DNA of 64,000 nucleotides from Bacteroidia bacterium. Lineage in GTDB: Bacteria > Bacteroidota > Bacteroidia > UKL13-3. The position numbers and the translations under genes were made by a program. The notes beneath the pieces were generated by a model. That model did no database searches. It worked only from the letters and a program-made list of their open reading frames with translations, and was not told the origin of the DNA. Where the stretch lies: contig JAIOYZ010000001.1 of the NCBI GenBank assembly GCA_021740845.1, positions 299,606-363,605 on the forward strand, read 5' to 3'. Below are positions 1 through 7,907 of this stretch, piece by piece; the stretch's first letter is position 1, and each line of letters opens with the position of its first letter.

Positions 1-718
1 TGATAGGTAAAGAATAAGGAGTTTGATGGGTATAATTTTTAACAGGAATAACGACCAAATTGCATTTTATTTTGTTTTTAAGCCATCCTTCCCCATTAAT
101 CATTTTTGCATATTCACCAATTGTACAACCATGCACAACGGGCACAGGGTGCATGCCAACAAAGGATTTAAAGGCAGTGTCTAAAATTGGCCCATCAACA
201 AAAAAGCCATTTGGGTTGGGTCTGTCTAAAACGATAAGTGTTTTCTTTTGCTCTGCACATGCCTCCATTACATAATGAAGCGTAGATATATAGGTATAAA
301 AACGAGCACCCACATCTTGAATATCAAAAATTACGATGTCTAATTTCTTTAGTTGAGCTTCGTTTGGTTTCTTATAACTTCCATATAAAGAATAAACAGG
401 CAATTTAGATTTTTCATCCACAAAGGTTTTCACCTTTTCGCCAGCAGAGTGGTCGCCTCTAAAACCATGTTCAGGAGCAAAAATGCAAACTAAGTTTATA
501 TTCTTTTTTTTGAGAAAATCCACCAAATGTTCGGTGCCAACCGAAGAGGTTTGGTTAACTACAAGTCCTACTTTTTTGTTTTTAAGGAGTGGCATGTACT
601 TGTCAACTTGTTCGGCTCCAACAATTTGGGCATTTGTTGAGCCAAGATTTAGTAAAAAGCATAAAAGCCAAAACCAGTGTTTATATTTGACAGATAAAAT
701 GAAGGTAAGTTTTTTCAT
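1..718 (-). CDS. Exo-beta-N-acetylmuramidase NamZ family protein (DUF1343), 3' end outside window
   Basis: Reading the minus strand from an ATG at 716-718 gives an open frame that runs off the left edge, about 239 codons. It begins MKKLTFILSV, then a hydrophobic stretch ending near NAQ, which looks like a Sec signal peptide. The mature part carries the DUF1343/NamZ N-terminal signature: KKVGLVVNQTS, FAPEHGFRG, IVFDIQDVGARFYTYI-like (here IVIFDIQDVGARFYTYIST), DRPNPNG and VVHGCTIGEYA. NamZ enzymes remove terminal MurNAc from peptidoglycan fragments outside the cytoplasm, so a role in cell-wall recycling is inferred. The start codon overlaps the start of the divergent permease gene by 20 bp. 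The family call is firm. The catalytic domain continues beyond position 1. Confidence 0.88.
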   Translation of the reverse strand, partial: MKKLTFILSVKYKHWFWLLCFLLNLGSTNAQIVGAEQVDKYMPLLKNKKVGLVVNQTSSVGTEHLVDFLKKKNINLVCIFAPEHGFRGDHSAGEKVKTFVDEKSKLPVYSLYGSYKKPNEAQLKKLDIVIFDIQDVGARFYTYISTLHYVMEACAEQKKTLIVLDRPNPNGFFVDGPILDTAFKSFVGMHPVPVVHGCTIGEYAKMINGEGWLKNKIKCNLVVIPVKNYTHQTPYSLPI

Positions 719-1937
719 TGCAAAAAGATTAATGGCTCAAAAGCCTTTCCAAAGAAATGGAAAGGGAAGCGGATTTTCAAAGTTGATTATCAACTTGGCG
801 ATGGCTGCTGTATGCGTAAGTGTAATGGTTATGATTTTGGCCACAGCTATTGTAAAAGGATACCAACACCAAGTGCGCGACAAGTTAATTGGTTTTAATG
901 CCCCCATTCAAGTTTCTCATTTAGATTTAAACAACAGTTTTGAAAGTCTGCCTATTGAGCGAGATTCAATTTTTGAACATTTGGTTGCAAGAATGGATGG
1001 AATAAAATTTATTCAAAGTTATAGCACTAAAGCAGGTATTATAAAAACAGAGGAAGCCTTTGAAGGAATTGTATTGAAAGGAATTGGCTCCAACTATAAT
1101 TGGGATTTTATTTCCAAACATTTGGTACAAGGTAGCTTACCCAATTTATCAGATTCACTTCCTGTAAATGAGGTTTTAATTTCTTCGATAACTGCCAACA
1201 GATTGGGCTTTAAGCTGGAGGACAATGTTTTTATTTATTTTATTCAAAACCCTCCACGTGTTAGAAAATTAAAAATTGTTGGAATTTTTGATACCGGTAT
1301 GGGTGAGTTAGATGAATTGTATGCCTATATAGATATTAGGCAAGTTCAAAAGTTAAATAATTGGGACATAAGCCAAATAAGCGGTTATGAAATAGGTTTG
1401 AACCAAATTGAAGAAACCAATAACAAAAGAAATGAGCTAGCAATGATTACTCCATACAATATGGGATTGAATAGCATTTTTGAACGCTATCCTGCACTTT
1501 TTGATTGGTTGAATTTATTGGATTTGAATGTGGTAATTATCTTGTTATTAATGGTGGCTGTTGCAGCAATTAATATGATAACTGCTTTATTAATACTCAT
1601 TCTGGAAAGAACACAAATGATAGGTTTGTTAAAGGCAATGGGAGCAGAAGACAGGCAAATTAATAAAGTCTTTTTGTGGATGGCAAGTAGTATAATTTTA
1701 AGAGGCTTGTTATTAGGAAACGCTTTGGGTATTGGTTTTGCATTGCTTCAAGATAAATTTGGGATTATTAAATTGGATCAAAAAGCCTATTATTTAAACC
1801 AAGTGCCAGTAGAAATTAATTTATTGGATTTGTTGAATATCAACTTTTTTGCCTTTGTAATTTGTTTGGTAATATTAGTAATTCCTGTGAGATTGGTAAG
1901 TAAAGTTAATCCTGTAAAAAGTATCCAATTTACTTAG
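699..1937 (+). CDS. LolE/FtsX-family ABC transporter permease
   Basis: About 412 residues from ATG 699, beginning MKVSFFIAKRLMAQ. I chose this start because LolC/E-like permeases of Bacteroidota begin with a similar FIAKR segment. The frame stays open upstream to 483, but that stretch is antisense to the NamZ gene. Topology fits FtsX/LolCE: one N-terminal membrane helix (LIINLAMAAVCVSVMVMILA), a large extracytoplasmic domain of about 200 residues, and three C-terminal helices starting near LDLNVVIILLLMVAVAAIN. The cytoplasmic loop ERTQMIGLLKAMGAEDRQI is the usual coupling loop. It probably works with a LolD-like ATPase in lipoprotein release or a related envelope process. A candidate ATPase sits far away at 34969. 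It ends 5 bp before the next glycosyltransferase gene. Confidence 0.85.
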   Translation: MKVSFFIAKRLMAQKPFQRNGKGSGFSKLIINLAMAAVCVSVMVMILATAIVKGYQHQVRDKLIGFNAPIQVSHLDLNNSFESLPIERDSIFEHLVARMDGIKFIQSYSTKAGIIKTEEAFEGIVLKGIGSNYNWDFISKHLVQGSLPNLSDSLPVNEVLISSITANRLGFKLEDNVFIYFIQNPPRVRKLKIVGIFDTGMGELDELYAYIDIRQVQKLNNWDISQISGYEIGLNQIEETNNKRNELAMITPYNMGLNSIFERYPALFDWLNLLDLNVVIILLLMVAVAAINMITALLILILERTQMIGLLKAMGAEDRQINKVFLWMASSIILRGLLLGNALGIGFALLQDKFGIIKLDQKAYYLNQVPVEINLLDLLNINFFAFVICLVILVIPVRLVSKVNPVKSIQFT

Positions 1938-1942
1938 ATAAA

Positions 1943-2743
1943 ATGAAAAATTGGGTGCCACAATTCATAAAGTTTCCTCTCTGGTGGATTTTTAAATCTC
2001 CACAAAGGAAGCTTGGTTGGTTTACCTTGAAAAACGATATTCTTGGATTAGGAATTTATTTAAAGAATATGGTATTTCCTCCCAAGAATCTTGTTAGCAT
2101 TAGTGTTTGTGTAGGAATTTATAATAGGAGTGAACAATTTCTCACTTATTTTATTCCTTCATTGGTTTTGTGCGAGCATCAAGAATTAATAGAACTTTCT
2201 ATTTTTGATTGCGGTTCTACCGATATTCCTGATTTGGAAAGGAGAATAAAAGAAGTATTCAAAGGAAAACTAATATTTAAGAGCAGTTCTGAGAAGCCAT
2301 TTTCAAGGGCCTACACTTTTAACAAATCGGTTCAACAAGCAACTGGACCAATTGTATTTTTGTGTGATGCCGATTTTTCTTTACCTATGGATTTGGTTCA
2401 AAAATGCAATGGCTTTACTTCAAATAATACATTTTGGTTTCCCATTGTATTTTACCTTTACAAGAATAAACCAAATAAATATGGTTCCAAAAATGGCGAA
2501 TGGATGATATGGGGAGGGAAGGGCTTGTTGGCTTGTTCTCGCTTTTTATACCTTAAGTTGGGAGGCTTAGATGAAAGTTTTACCGTTTGGGGAGGGGAGG
2601 ATGAGGCATTTTGGTTGAAATGTCATGCTGCAAATAGCATTATTATACGCAGCAGGGAAAAGAGTTTATTGCACCATTGGCATCCAAGTTTAAATCCTAA
2701 ATATAAAAAACTAGAAGAGTTATCAGATAATGGATTGCTGTAG
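1943..2743 (+). CDS. Glycosyltransferase, GT2-like with galactosyltransferase-type C-terminal motif
   Basis: 266 residues, starting 5 bp after the permease stop, so probably co-transcribed. An N-terminal extension of about 45 residues precedes a GT-A fold: VSISVCVGIYNRSEQ (nucleotide binding), IFDCGSTD, and a DAD-type metal/nucleotide motif in FLCDADFSLP. The later WGGEDEAFWLKC segment resembles the conserved Glyco_transf_7C region of galactosyl/GalNAc transferases, where WGxEDxE forms part of the acceptor site. It probably adds a sugar to a surface glycan. Donor and acceptor cannot be read from sequence. It is followed by a second glycosyltransferase gene that appears to have its own promoter. 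Confidence 0.78.
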   Translation: MKNWVPQFIKFPLWWIFKSPQRKLGWFTLKNDILGLGIYLKNMVFPPKNLVSISVCVGIYNRSEQFLTYFIPSLVLCEHQELIELSIFDCGSTDIPDLERRIKEVFKGKLIFKSSSEKPFSRAYTFNKSVQQATGPIVFLCDADFSLPMDLVQKCNGFTSNNTFWFPIVFYLYKNKPNKYGSKNGEWMIWGGKGLLACSRFLYLKLGGLDESFTVWGGEDEAFWLKCHAANSIIIRSREKSLLHHWHPSLNPKYKKLEELSDNGLL

Positions 2744-2751
2744 TATATTTG
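2744..2751 (+). promoter_or_regulatory. Bacteroidota -7 box (TATATTTG) for the second glycosyltransferase
   Basis: TATATTTG matches the TAnnTTTG consensus. A TTG at 2735-2737 lies upstream, closer than the usual -33 TTTG spacing. The box ends only 7 bp before the ATG at 2759, so a transcript from it would be leaderless or nearly so. Confidence 0.45.
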
Positions 2752-2758
2752 CAGTTCG

Positions 2759-3535
2759 ATGACCCAACCCTTGGTATCAATAATTACACCGTCATTTAAT
2801 CAGGTTAAATGGCTTGAGCAAACCATCCTATCGGTATTAAATCAAACTTATACCAATATTGAATACATCATTATAGACGGAGGGTCAACGGATGGATCAA
2901 AGGAAATTATAGAAAAGTATTCAGATAAATTGGCTTATTGGCAATCTCAAAAAGATGGCGGCCAGGCTGATGCCATTAATATTGGTTTTAGAAAAACAAA
3001 AGGGGAGTTGGTAGCCTATTTAAATGCGGATGATTTATTGGAACCCAATGCTGTTGCAGGTATAATAAGTGCTTATGAAGTTAATCAAGAGTTTGGGATT
3101 TTTTACGGCAAATGCAAAACCATAGATTCTGAAGGCGTTCTTTTATCAGAAGGGGCAGGGAATCAAATTCATTTTAACAATTTGGTAAAAGATGGGATGT
3201 TGCCCAATATTTATCAGCCAGCATGTTTCTTTAATGTTGCCTATTTAACTAGGGATAATTTTGTGGTAACAAAATATAATTATGCCTTTGATTATGAGTT
3301 AATCCTTTCTATTTCCTCTCAAAAAACCTTATTGTTTTTAAATAGAGATATCGCGAGTTACAGAGTTCATGATAACAGCAAAAGCCATTTGCACAAAATA
3401 GAAGCATATAAAGAAAAGCTTAGTATCCAGGAAACCTATAGCAAGAAAGATTTCCTGGTTCTAAAATGGAAACGATTAAAATTAGCGATTGCTGAAAAAA
3501 CCGGTAAGATTACAAACGGTAAAGCCGCACTTTAA
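2759..3535 (+). CDS. Glycosyltransferase family 2
   Basis: 258 residues with a textbook GT2 N-terminus: PLVSIITPSFNQ, a hydrophobic helix (FLEQTI-like, here WLEQTILSVLNQTY), then YIIIDGGSTDGS (nucleotide binding), SQKDGGQADAINIGF and the metal-binding LNADD motif. Members of this group transfer a sugar from a nucleotide-sugar to a growing surface polysaccharide. The C-terminal third has no membrane helix, so it is a cytosolic or peripheral enzyme. It lies 15 bp after the previous glycosyltransferase and ends 3 bp from the convergent pfkA stop. The substrate is unknown. Confidence 0.87.
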   Translation: MTQPLVSIITPSFNQVKWLEQTILSVLNQTYTNIEYIIIDGGSTDGSKEIIEKYSDKLAYWQSQKDGGQADAINIGFRKTKGELVAYLNADDLLEPNAVAGIISAYEVNQEFGIFYGKCKTIDSEGVLLSEGAGNQIHFNNLVKDGMLPNIYQPACFFNVAYLTRDNFVVTKYNYAFDYELILSISSQKTLLFLNRDIASYRVHDNSKSHLHKIEAYKEKLSIQETYSKKDFLVLKWKRLKLAIAEKTGKITNGKAAL

Positions 3536-3538
3536 ATT

Positions 3539-4516
3539 CTAGTTATTTAAGATATCTATTAGCTTTAGCATATCGGCATTTAAGTCCTTTTTCATGGTAA
3601 TTGAATCGATAAAAGGAGTAAGTCTTATTTTATTATCTATAAGGCCAACCATCTTATTTTTTTCGCCAGCCAATAATGCATTCACTGCGCCATATCCTAG
3701 TTTAGACGCCAATACTCTATCGTAAGCAGTAGGTGAACCACCTCTTTGGATATGCCCTAAAATTACAACTCTAGATTCAAAGCCAGGAATTTCCTTATTT
3801 AACATACTCGAAATGGCTTGGGCTCCACCTTCAAAATTTCCTTCTGCAACTACTACAATTGAAAAAGACTTTTTAGTTTCATTTCTACTTCTAAAAAAAT
3901 CTATAAGTACTGTGTGCTCTTCCTTCACCTCTGGCAGCAATACCATTTCTGCTCCACCTGCAATTGTTGCTGCTAAAGCAATAAACCCTGCATCGCGCCC
4001 CATTACTTCAATAAAGAAAACCCTACCATGACTATCTGCAGTATCTCTTATTTTATCAATCGCATCAACCGCTGTGTTAATGGCAGTATCAAACCCAATA
4101 GTTAAATCTGTACCGTAAAGGTCGTTATCAATGGTTCCAGGTGCGCCGATAGAAGGAATACCATATTCATTGTAAAATATTTCTGCACCCGTAAAAGTTC
4201 CATTACCACCAATACAAACAATACCTTCAATACCTTGATCTACCAAATTCTCATATGCCATTTTTCTTCCAACTGGCGTCATAAAGGCTTTGCTTCTCGA
4301 ACTTTTTAGGATTGTTCCTCCACGCTGAATAATGTTACCAACCGATCTTGAAGTTAGTGCTGTGAAATTATCTCCACCTTCAATCATACCTTTATATCCT
4401 TGCATAATTCCAACTACCTCCACATCGTTGGAAATAGCTGTTCTAACAACTGCTCTAACACAAGCATTCATTCCAGGAGAATCGCCTCCAGATGTAAAAA
4501 CCCCAATTTTCTTCAT
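3539..4516 (-). CDS. pfkA: ATP-dependent 6-phosphofructokinase
   Basis: 325 residues, the usual length for bacterial PfkA, which phosphorylates fructose 6-phosphate in glycolysis. Motifs: GVFTSGGDSPGMN (ATP site), the PGTIDNDLYGTD loop with the catalytic Asp, EVMGRDAGF, and HIQRGGSPTAYDRVLA (substrate and allosteric contacts). One oddity: the segment that is GGDGS in E. coli PfkA reads GGNGT here, placing Asn where Asp103 helps bind Mg2+. The position equivalent to Gly104, which marks ATP rather than PPi use, is still Gly. A strong hairpin plus U-tract lies 15-44 bp upstream of the ATG, so leader attenuation or readthrough control is possible. Confidence 0.93.
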   Translation of the reverse strand: MKKIGVFTSGGDSPGMNACVRAVVRTAISNDVEVVGIMQGYKGMIEGGDNFTALTSRSVGNIIQRGGTILKSSRSKAFMTPVGRKMAYENLVDQGIEGIVCIGGNGTFTGAEIFYNEYGIPSIGAPGTIDNDLYGTDLTIGFDTAINTAVDAIDKIRDTADSHGRVFFIEVMGRDAGFIALAATIAGGAEMVLLPEVKEEHTVLIDFFRSRNETKKSFSIVVVAEGNFEGGAQAISSMLNKEIPGFESRVVILGHIQRGGSPTAYDRVLASKLGYGAVNALLAGEKNKMVGLIDNKIRLTPFIDSITMKKDLNADMLKLIDILNN

Positions 4517-4530
4517 GGTGTAAAAATAAA

Positions 4531-4562
4531 AAAAGGCCGCTTCATTTGAAACGGCCTTTTAA
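4531..4562 (-). terminator. Intrinsic terminator between the lipoprotein gene and pfkA
   Basis: The arms AAAAGGCCG and CGGCCTTTT enclose a 12-nt loop. On the minus strand they are followed by a run of T. It ends the lipoprotein transcript, but it also sits immediately 5' of pfkA. Confidence 0.85.
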
Positions 4563-4581
4563 TAATATTTGAAAAATATGA

Positions 4582-5523
4582 CTACAATTCAGTCTTAACT
4601 TTTAATAAAATTTGACCAGCATCAGAAGTAGCTATATTTCCAACTAATACAAATCCTCTTTTACCGTCAGCTTTTTTGAATGCAAATACTTGTCCTATTC
4701 CTAAATTAGCAATTCTATCTTGAGTTCCAGTAGTGAAATCAACAATAGAAATTTCATCTAAGAAAGTACTTCCTTGCAATGCATCAAAATCAGATGAAGT
4801 AATGTCTGGAGTTAATTTCAACATAGTTTTGTTTTTTGAAGGCCAAGCTGAAACTTCAGTAAACCAACCGCTACCAGATGTAAAACCATAATCAGGAGAG
4901 TAAATAGCATTTTGAACGCTACCAGCAGAGTTGTAGAAATACAAGAAATCAATTTTAGCTGAATTATCTTTAGCTAAATCACTTCCAACTGAACCTGCAC
5001 GGTAAGTTCTAAAACCATCTGAAGTACCCAAGAAACGATACTCGTTAGTAGTATTAGCTGGTCCACCAATTAAGATTTGACCTGAAGTAGCCATACTAGA
5101 AATTGTTACAACATAAGTTGTGTTAGCTGTTTTACCTTTATCATCTGTAACAGTTACAGAATAAGTAATAATGCTACCTTCATCAATTACAATTGCACCA
5201 GCAATAATATCTTGGTGAGTGTAAATTACATCTTTAGCATCATAAGTAGCATCCTTGATAGTGTTTGTGCTACCACCGGTGATTGCTCTAGTAATGGTTA
5301 ATTTTTTGATTTTTCTATCAGTATCAGCTGAAGCTAAAACTTTAATTTCAATTGAATCAACTGATAAAGAAGCTGAGCTAGTTTTAACTCCATCATTTAC
5401 TGTTAAAGTAGGAGCAGCAGATTCTGTAGTTGTAGGATCGTCGGTTTTATCACCACACGATGTAAAAAGAAGTGAGCTACTAATAGCAGCTAATACAAAC
5501 ATTGATTTGAATAGTTTTTTCAT
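4582..5523 (-). CDS. Hypothetical lipoprotein
   Basis: 313 residues. The N-terminus MKKLFKSMFVLAAISSSLLFTSCG is a lipoprotein signal with a clear lipobox (LFTSC), followed by an Asp/Thr/Glu-rich linker (GDKTDDPTTTESA). The rest reads as beta-rich. An Ig- or cadherin-like segment at about residues 38-145 ends ITYSVTVTDDKGKTANTTYVVTI. A second domain at about 150-313 has few charges and many aromatic residues. The protein is probably anchored in the outer membrane. I do not recognise a family with a known function. It is monocistronic, with the terminator at 4531-4562 downstream. Confidence 0.75.
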   Translation of the reverse strand: MKKLFKSMFVLAAISSSLLFTSCGDKTDDPTTTESAAPTLTVNDGVKTSSASLSVDSIEIKVLASADTDRKIKKLTITRAITGGSTNTIKDATYDAKDVIYTHQDIIAGAIVIDEGSIITYSVTVTDDKGKTANTTYVVTISSMATSGQILIGGPANTTNEYRFLGTSDGFRTYRAGSVGSDLAKDNSAKIDFLYFYNSAGSVQNAIYSPDYGFTSGSGWFTEVSAWPSKNKTMLKLTPDITSSDFDALQGSTFLDEISIVDFTTGTQDRIANLGIGQVFAFKKADGKRGFVLVGNIATSDAGQILLKVKTEL

Positions 5524-5577
5524 GTTTTAGTTTAAATATTGATTTGCAAATTAAAGGATTTATTTATTATAATGCTA

Positions 5578-5904
5578 TTAATTAGATGTTACTTCTCTTG
5601 GTGATTCAGATGATTCAAAAGAATCATTTCTAAATTCATCAAAATTATAATCTGGCATTAGGTCAGTTTTAATATAGGTTACAGTTTCATTTAGAGCTTC
5701 AACAAATTTGTTAAAATCTTCTTTGTACAAGAAAATTTTGTGCTTTACAAAATTACCATCTTCAAAGCTTTTTTTGCTTTCTGTAATGGTAATAAAATAA
5801 TCCTTGCCTCTAGTTGATTTTACATCAAAGAAATAAGTCCTTTTTCCAGCTCTAATCTTTTTTGAGAATATTTCTTGACTCTCATTTTTGTTGAATTCGT
5901 CCAT
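5578..5904 (-). CDS. PUR-alpha-like nucleic-acid-binding protein (DUF3276)
   Basis: 108 residues. The core, from IFSKKIRAGKRTYFFDVKSTRGKDYFITITESKK to KIFLYKEDFNKFVEAL, matches the PUR repeat of the DUF3276 family, which is widespread in Bacteroidota. Borrelia and Bacteroides homologues form PUR-alpha-like dimers that bind single-stranded DNA and RNA. An acidic tail follows (MPDYNFDEFRNDSFESSES). The target and role in this organism are unknown. The gene appears to stand alone between the lipoprotein and the ABC exporter. Confidence 0.85.
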   Translation of the reverse strand: MDEFNKNESQEIFSKKIRAGKRTYFFDVKSTRGKDYFITITESKKSFEDGNFVKHKIFLYKEDFNKFVEALNETVTYIKTDLMPDYNFDEFRNDSFESSESPREVTSN

Positions 5905-5992
5905 GCATTTTTTCTATAAACGATGGCAAAATATGAGTTCACAGTTTGTTTTCAAAACATTTTTTCCACATATAATAAAAATAACACAGAAT

Positions 5993-7789
5993 CTATTCTA
6001 ATTGTTGTGCTTCCTCTGCAATTTGCTTATTATAAAGGTCACAATAAGAGCCACTTAGTTTAATTAATTCTTCGTGCGTGCCAAACTCAATTTTTCTGCC
6101 ATCTTCCAAAACTAAAATTTGATCTGCATCTTTAACAGAGGAAACTCGATGGCTAATAATAACACTTGTTTTGTTTTTCTTAATTGCATGTAGGTTTTTT
6201 AATATATCCGATTCTGTTTTGGTGTCCAATGCACTTAAACAATCATCCATAATTAATAAATCTGGATTTTTAATAAATGCCCTAGCAATTGCAACCCTTT
6301 GTTTTTGTCCTCCACTTAAGGTAATTCCCCTTTCACCCACTCTAGTTTGGTAGCCTTCTTCAAAACCCATGATATTTTCATGTAAGGCGGCCATTTTAGA
6401 TGCATTAATTACCTTTTCATTTAAATCTTCGGCGCTTTGGTTCAAACCGAAAGCTATATTATTTTGAATGCTATCGCTGAATAAAAATACGTCTTGAGGC
6501 ACATAACCTAAATATTTTTTCCATGCATTTAGGTTACAGTCTTTTATATCTAAATCATCAATCGTTATTTTCCCTAGGCTTGGGTCAAACATTCTCAACA
6601 ACAATTGTATTAAAGTGGTTTTGCCAGATCCAGTTGAACCTAAAACAGCGAATGTGCTTCCTTTAGGTATAACAAAACTTAACTCATTTATTGCTGGAAT
6701 TTCTTTGCCTGGATAGGTATAGCTTACCTTTTCGAAGCGAATTTCTTTTTCAAAAACCAAATTAGTTTTATTGTGACTAAGCATGGATGGTTTGGTTTCC
6801 AGAAATTCATTTATCCTTGCTTGGGAGGCAGCGGCCCTTTGGATCAAACTGCTTGTATACCCTAAACTTGTTACAGGCCAAACCAAAATACCCACATAAA
6901 TTACAAATTCTGCAATATTTCCTATGCTTGCATTTCCTGCAATTACTTCCAAACCTCCAAAATAAATAGTAATTAAGGAACTTAAGCCTGTTAGAAAAAC
7001 CATAAGTGGGAAAAAGAAGGCATCCACCTTTGCCAAACTCATTTGCTTTTCGCGGTAGTTTTTGGTTTCCACCTCAAAAGCTTCTGTGCTGGCTTTTTCT
7101 GAGGCAAAAGCTTTTATGACGCGGATTCCAGAAAAGGCTTCTTGAACAAAGGATGTTAATTTAGACAGCTGTGCTTGAATAATATCGCTTCGGGTATTTA
7201 TTAAATTATTCACCTTAAATATAGCAAACGATAAAATTGGTAAAGGAGAGATTACCAACCAAGTTAACCTGGCATTAACGCTAAACATTACTATTAATAC
7301 CAAAATTATGGTAACCACTAAATTAATGGCGTACATAATTGCTGGGCCAGCATACATTCTTACTCGGCTCACATCTTCACTTATTCGGGCCATTAAATCG
7401 CCAATGCGGTTTTGTCTGTAAAAGCCTTGATCCAATTTTTGGTAGTGTTCAAAAATCTCATTTTTCAGGTCGAATTCAATTAACCTGCTCATTACTATTA
7501 TGGTTTGGCGCATGAGGTACATAAAAATACCTCGGATAACCGCAAAGGCAACCACCAAAAGTGTAAAATATAAAATTGCGCTGGAAAGCTCTTTTACTAA
7601 AAGCGTTTTACCAACCGCATCCGTTTCTGGGATTTTTGTTAAAATTTCCTTAATTAAATCAATTGCTTTTCTAACCAATTGGGCTGGAAAAATTGCAAAT
7701 AAATTGGAGGCCGCCACAAATAATACCCCAAGGAGTAACCTTTTGCGGTAGAGAAAAAAATATTTTCGGAGATGCCTTAGTGCTTTCAA
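5993..7789 (-). CDS. ABC exporter, fused membrane and ATPase domains (MdlB/YheI type)
   Basis: About 598 residues: a six-helix exporter domain (about 1-320) and an ATPase domain (about 345-590). The ATPase has Walker A GSTGSGKTT, signature LSGGQKQR and Walker B LLIMDD, followed by the SALD D-loop and the switch His in IISHR. The usual catalytic Glu after Walker B is Asp here, as in the MdlB/YheI half of heterodimeric exporters. The frame is open to a GTG at 7813. I prefer the TTG at 7789, because the protein then starts LKALRHLRKYF like relatives and a TATTTTG box lies just upstream. The substrate is unknown. Confidence 0.86.
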   Translation of the reverse strand: MKALRHLRKYFFLYRKRLLLGVLFVAASNLFAIFPAQLVRKAIDLIKEILTKIPETDAVGKTLLVKELSSAILYFTLLVVAFAVIRGIFMYLMRQTIIVMSRLIEFDLKNEIFEHYQKLDQGFYRQNRIGDLMARISEDVSRVRMYAGPAIMYAINLVVTIILVLIVMFSVNARLTWLVISPLPILSFAIFKVNNLINTRSDIIQAQLSKLTSFVQEAFSGIRVIKAFASEKASTEAFEVETKNYREKQMSLAKVDAFFFPLMVFLTGLSSLITIYFGGLEVIAGNASIGNIAEFVIYVGILVWPVTSLGYTSSLIQRAAASQARINEFLETKPSMLSHNKTNLVFEKEIRFEKVSYTYPGKEIPAINELSFVIPKGSTFAVLGSTGSGKTTLIQLLLRMFDPSLGKITIDDLDIKDCNLNAWKKYLGYVPQDVFLFSDSIQNNIAFGLNQSAEDLNEKVINASKMAALHENIMGFEEGYQTRVGERGITLSGGQKQRVAIARAFIKNPDLLIMDDCLSALDTKTESDILKNLHAIKKNKTSVIISHRVSSVKDADQILVLEDGRKIEFGTHEELIKLSGSYCDLYNKQIAEEAQQLE

Positions 7790-7863
7790 CGTTGCAAAAT
7801 AAAGAAAAACCACTCACATTCAGCCTGCCTTTTTTTTTGAACTTGAAAAACGAAAAATAAAAT

Positions 7864-7871
7864 TACTTTTG
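7864..7871 (+). promoter_or_regulatory. Bacteroidota -7 box (TACTTTTG) for leucine dehydrogenase
   Basis: TACTTTTG matches TAnnTTTG, 36 bp before the ATG at 7908. A TTTG at 7836-7839 is a -33 candidate, with spacing slightly longer than usual. Confidence 0.5.
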
Positions 7872-7907
7872 CGCCACTATTGAAAGTAAAATCTAATCCA
7901 ATTCATT

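Noticed and set aside
483..698. N-terminal extension of the LolE-like permease frame
   Set aside because: These 72 codons are antisense to the well-supported NamZ reading frame and do not resemble a permease N-terminus. ATG 699 was used.
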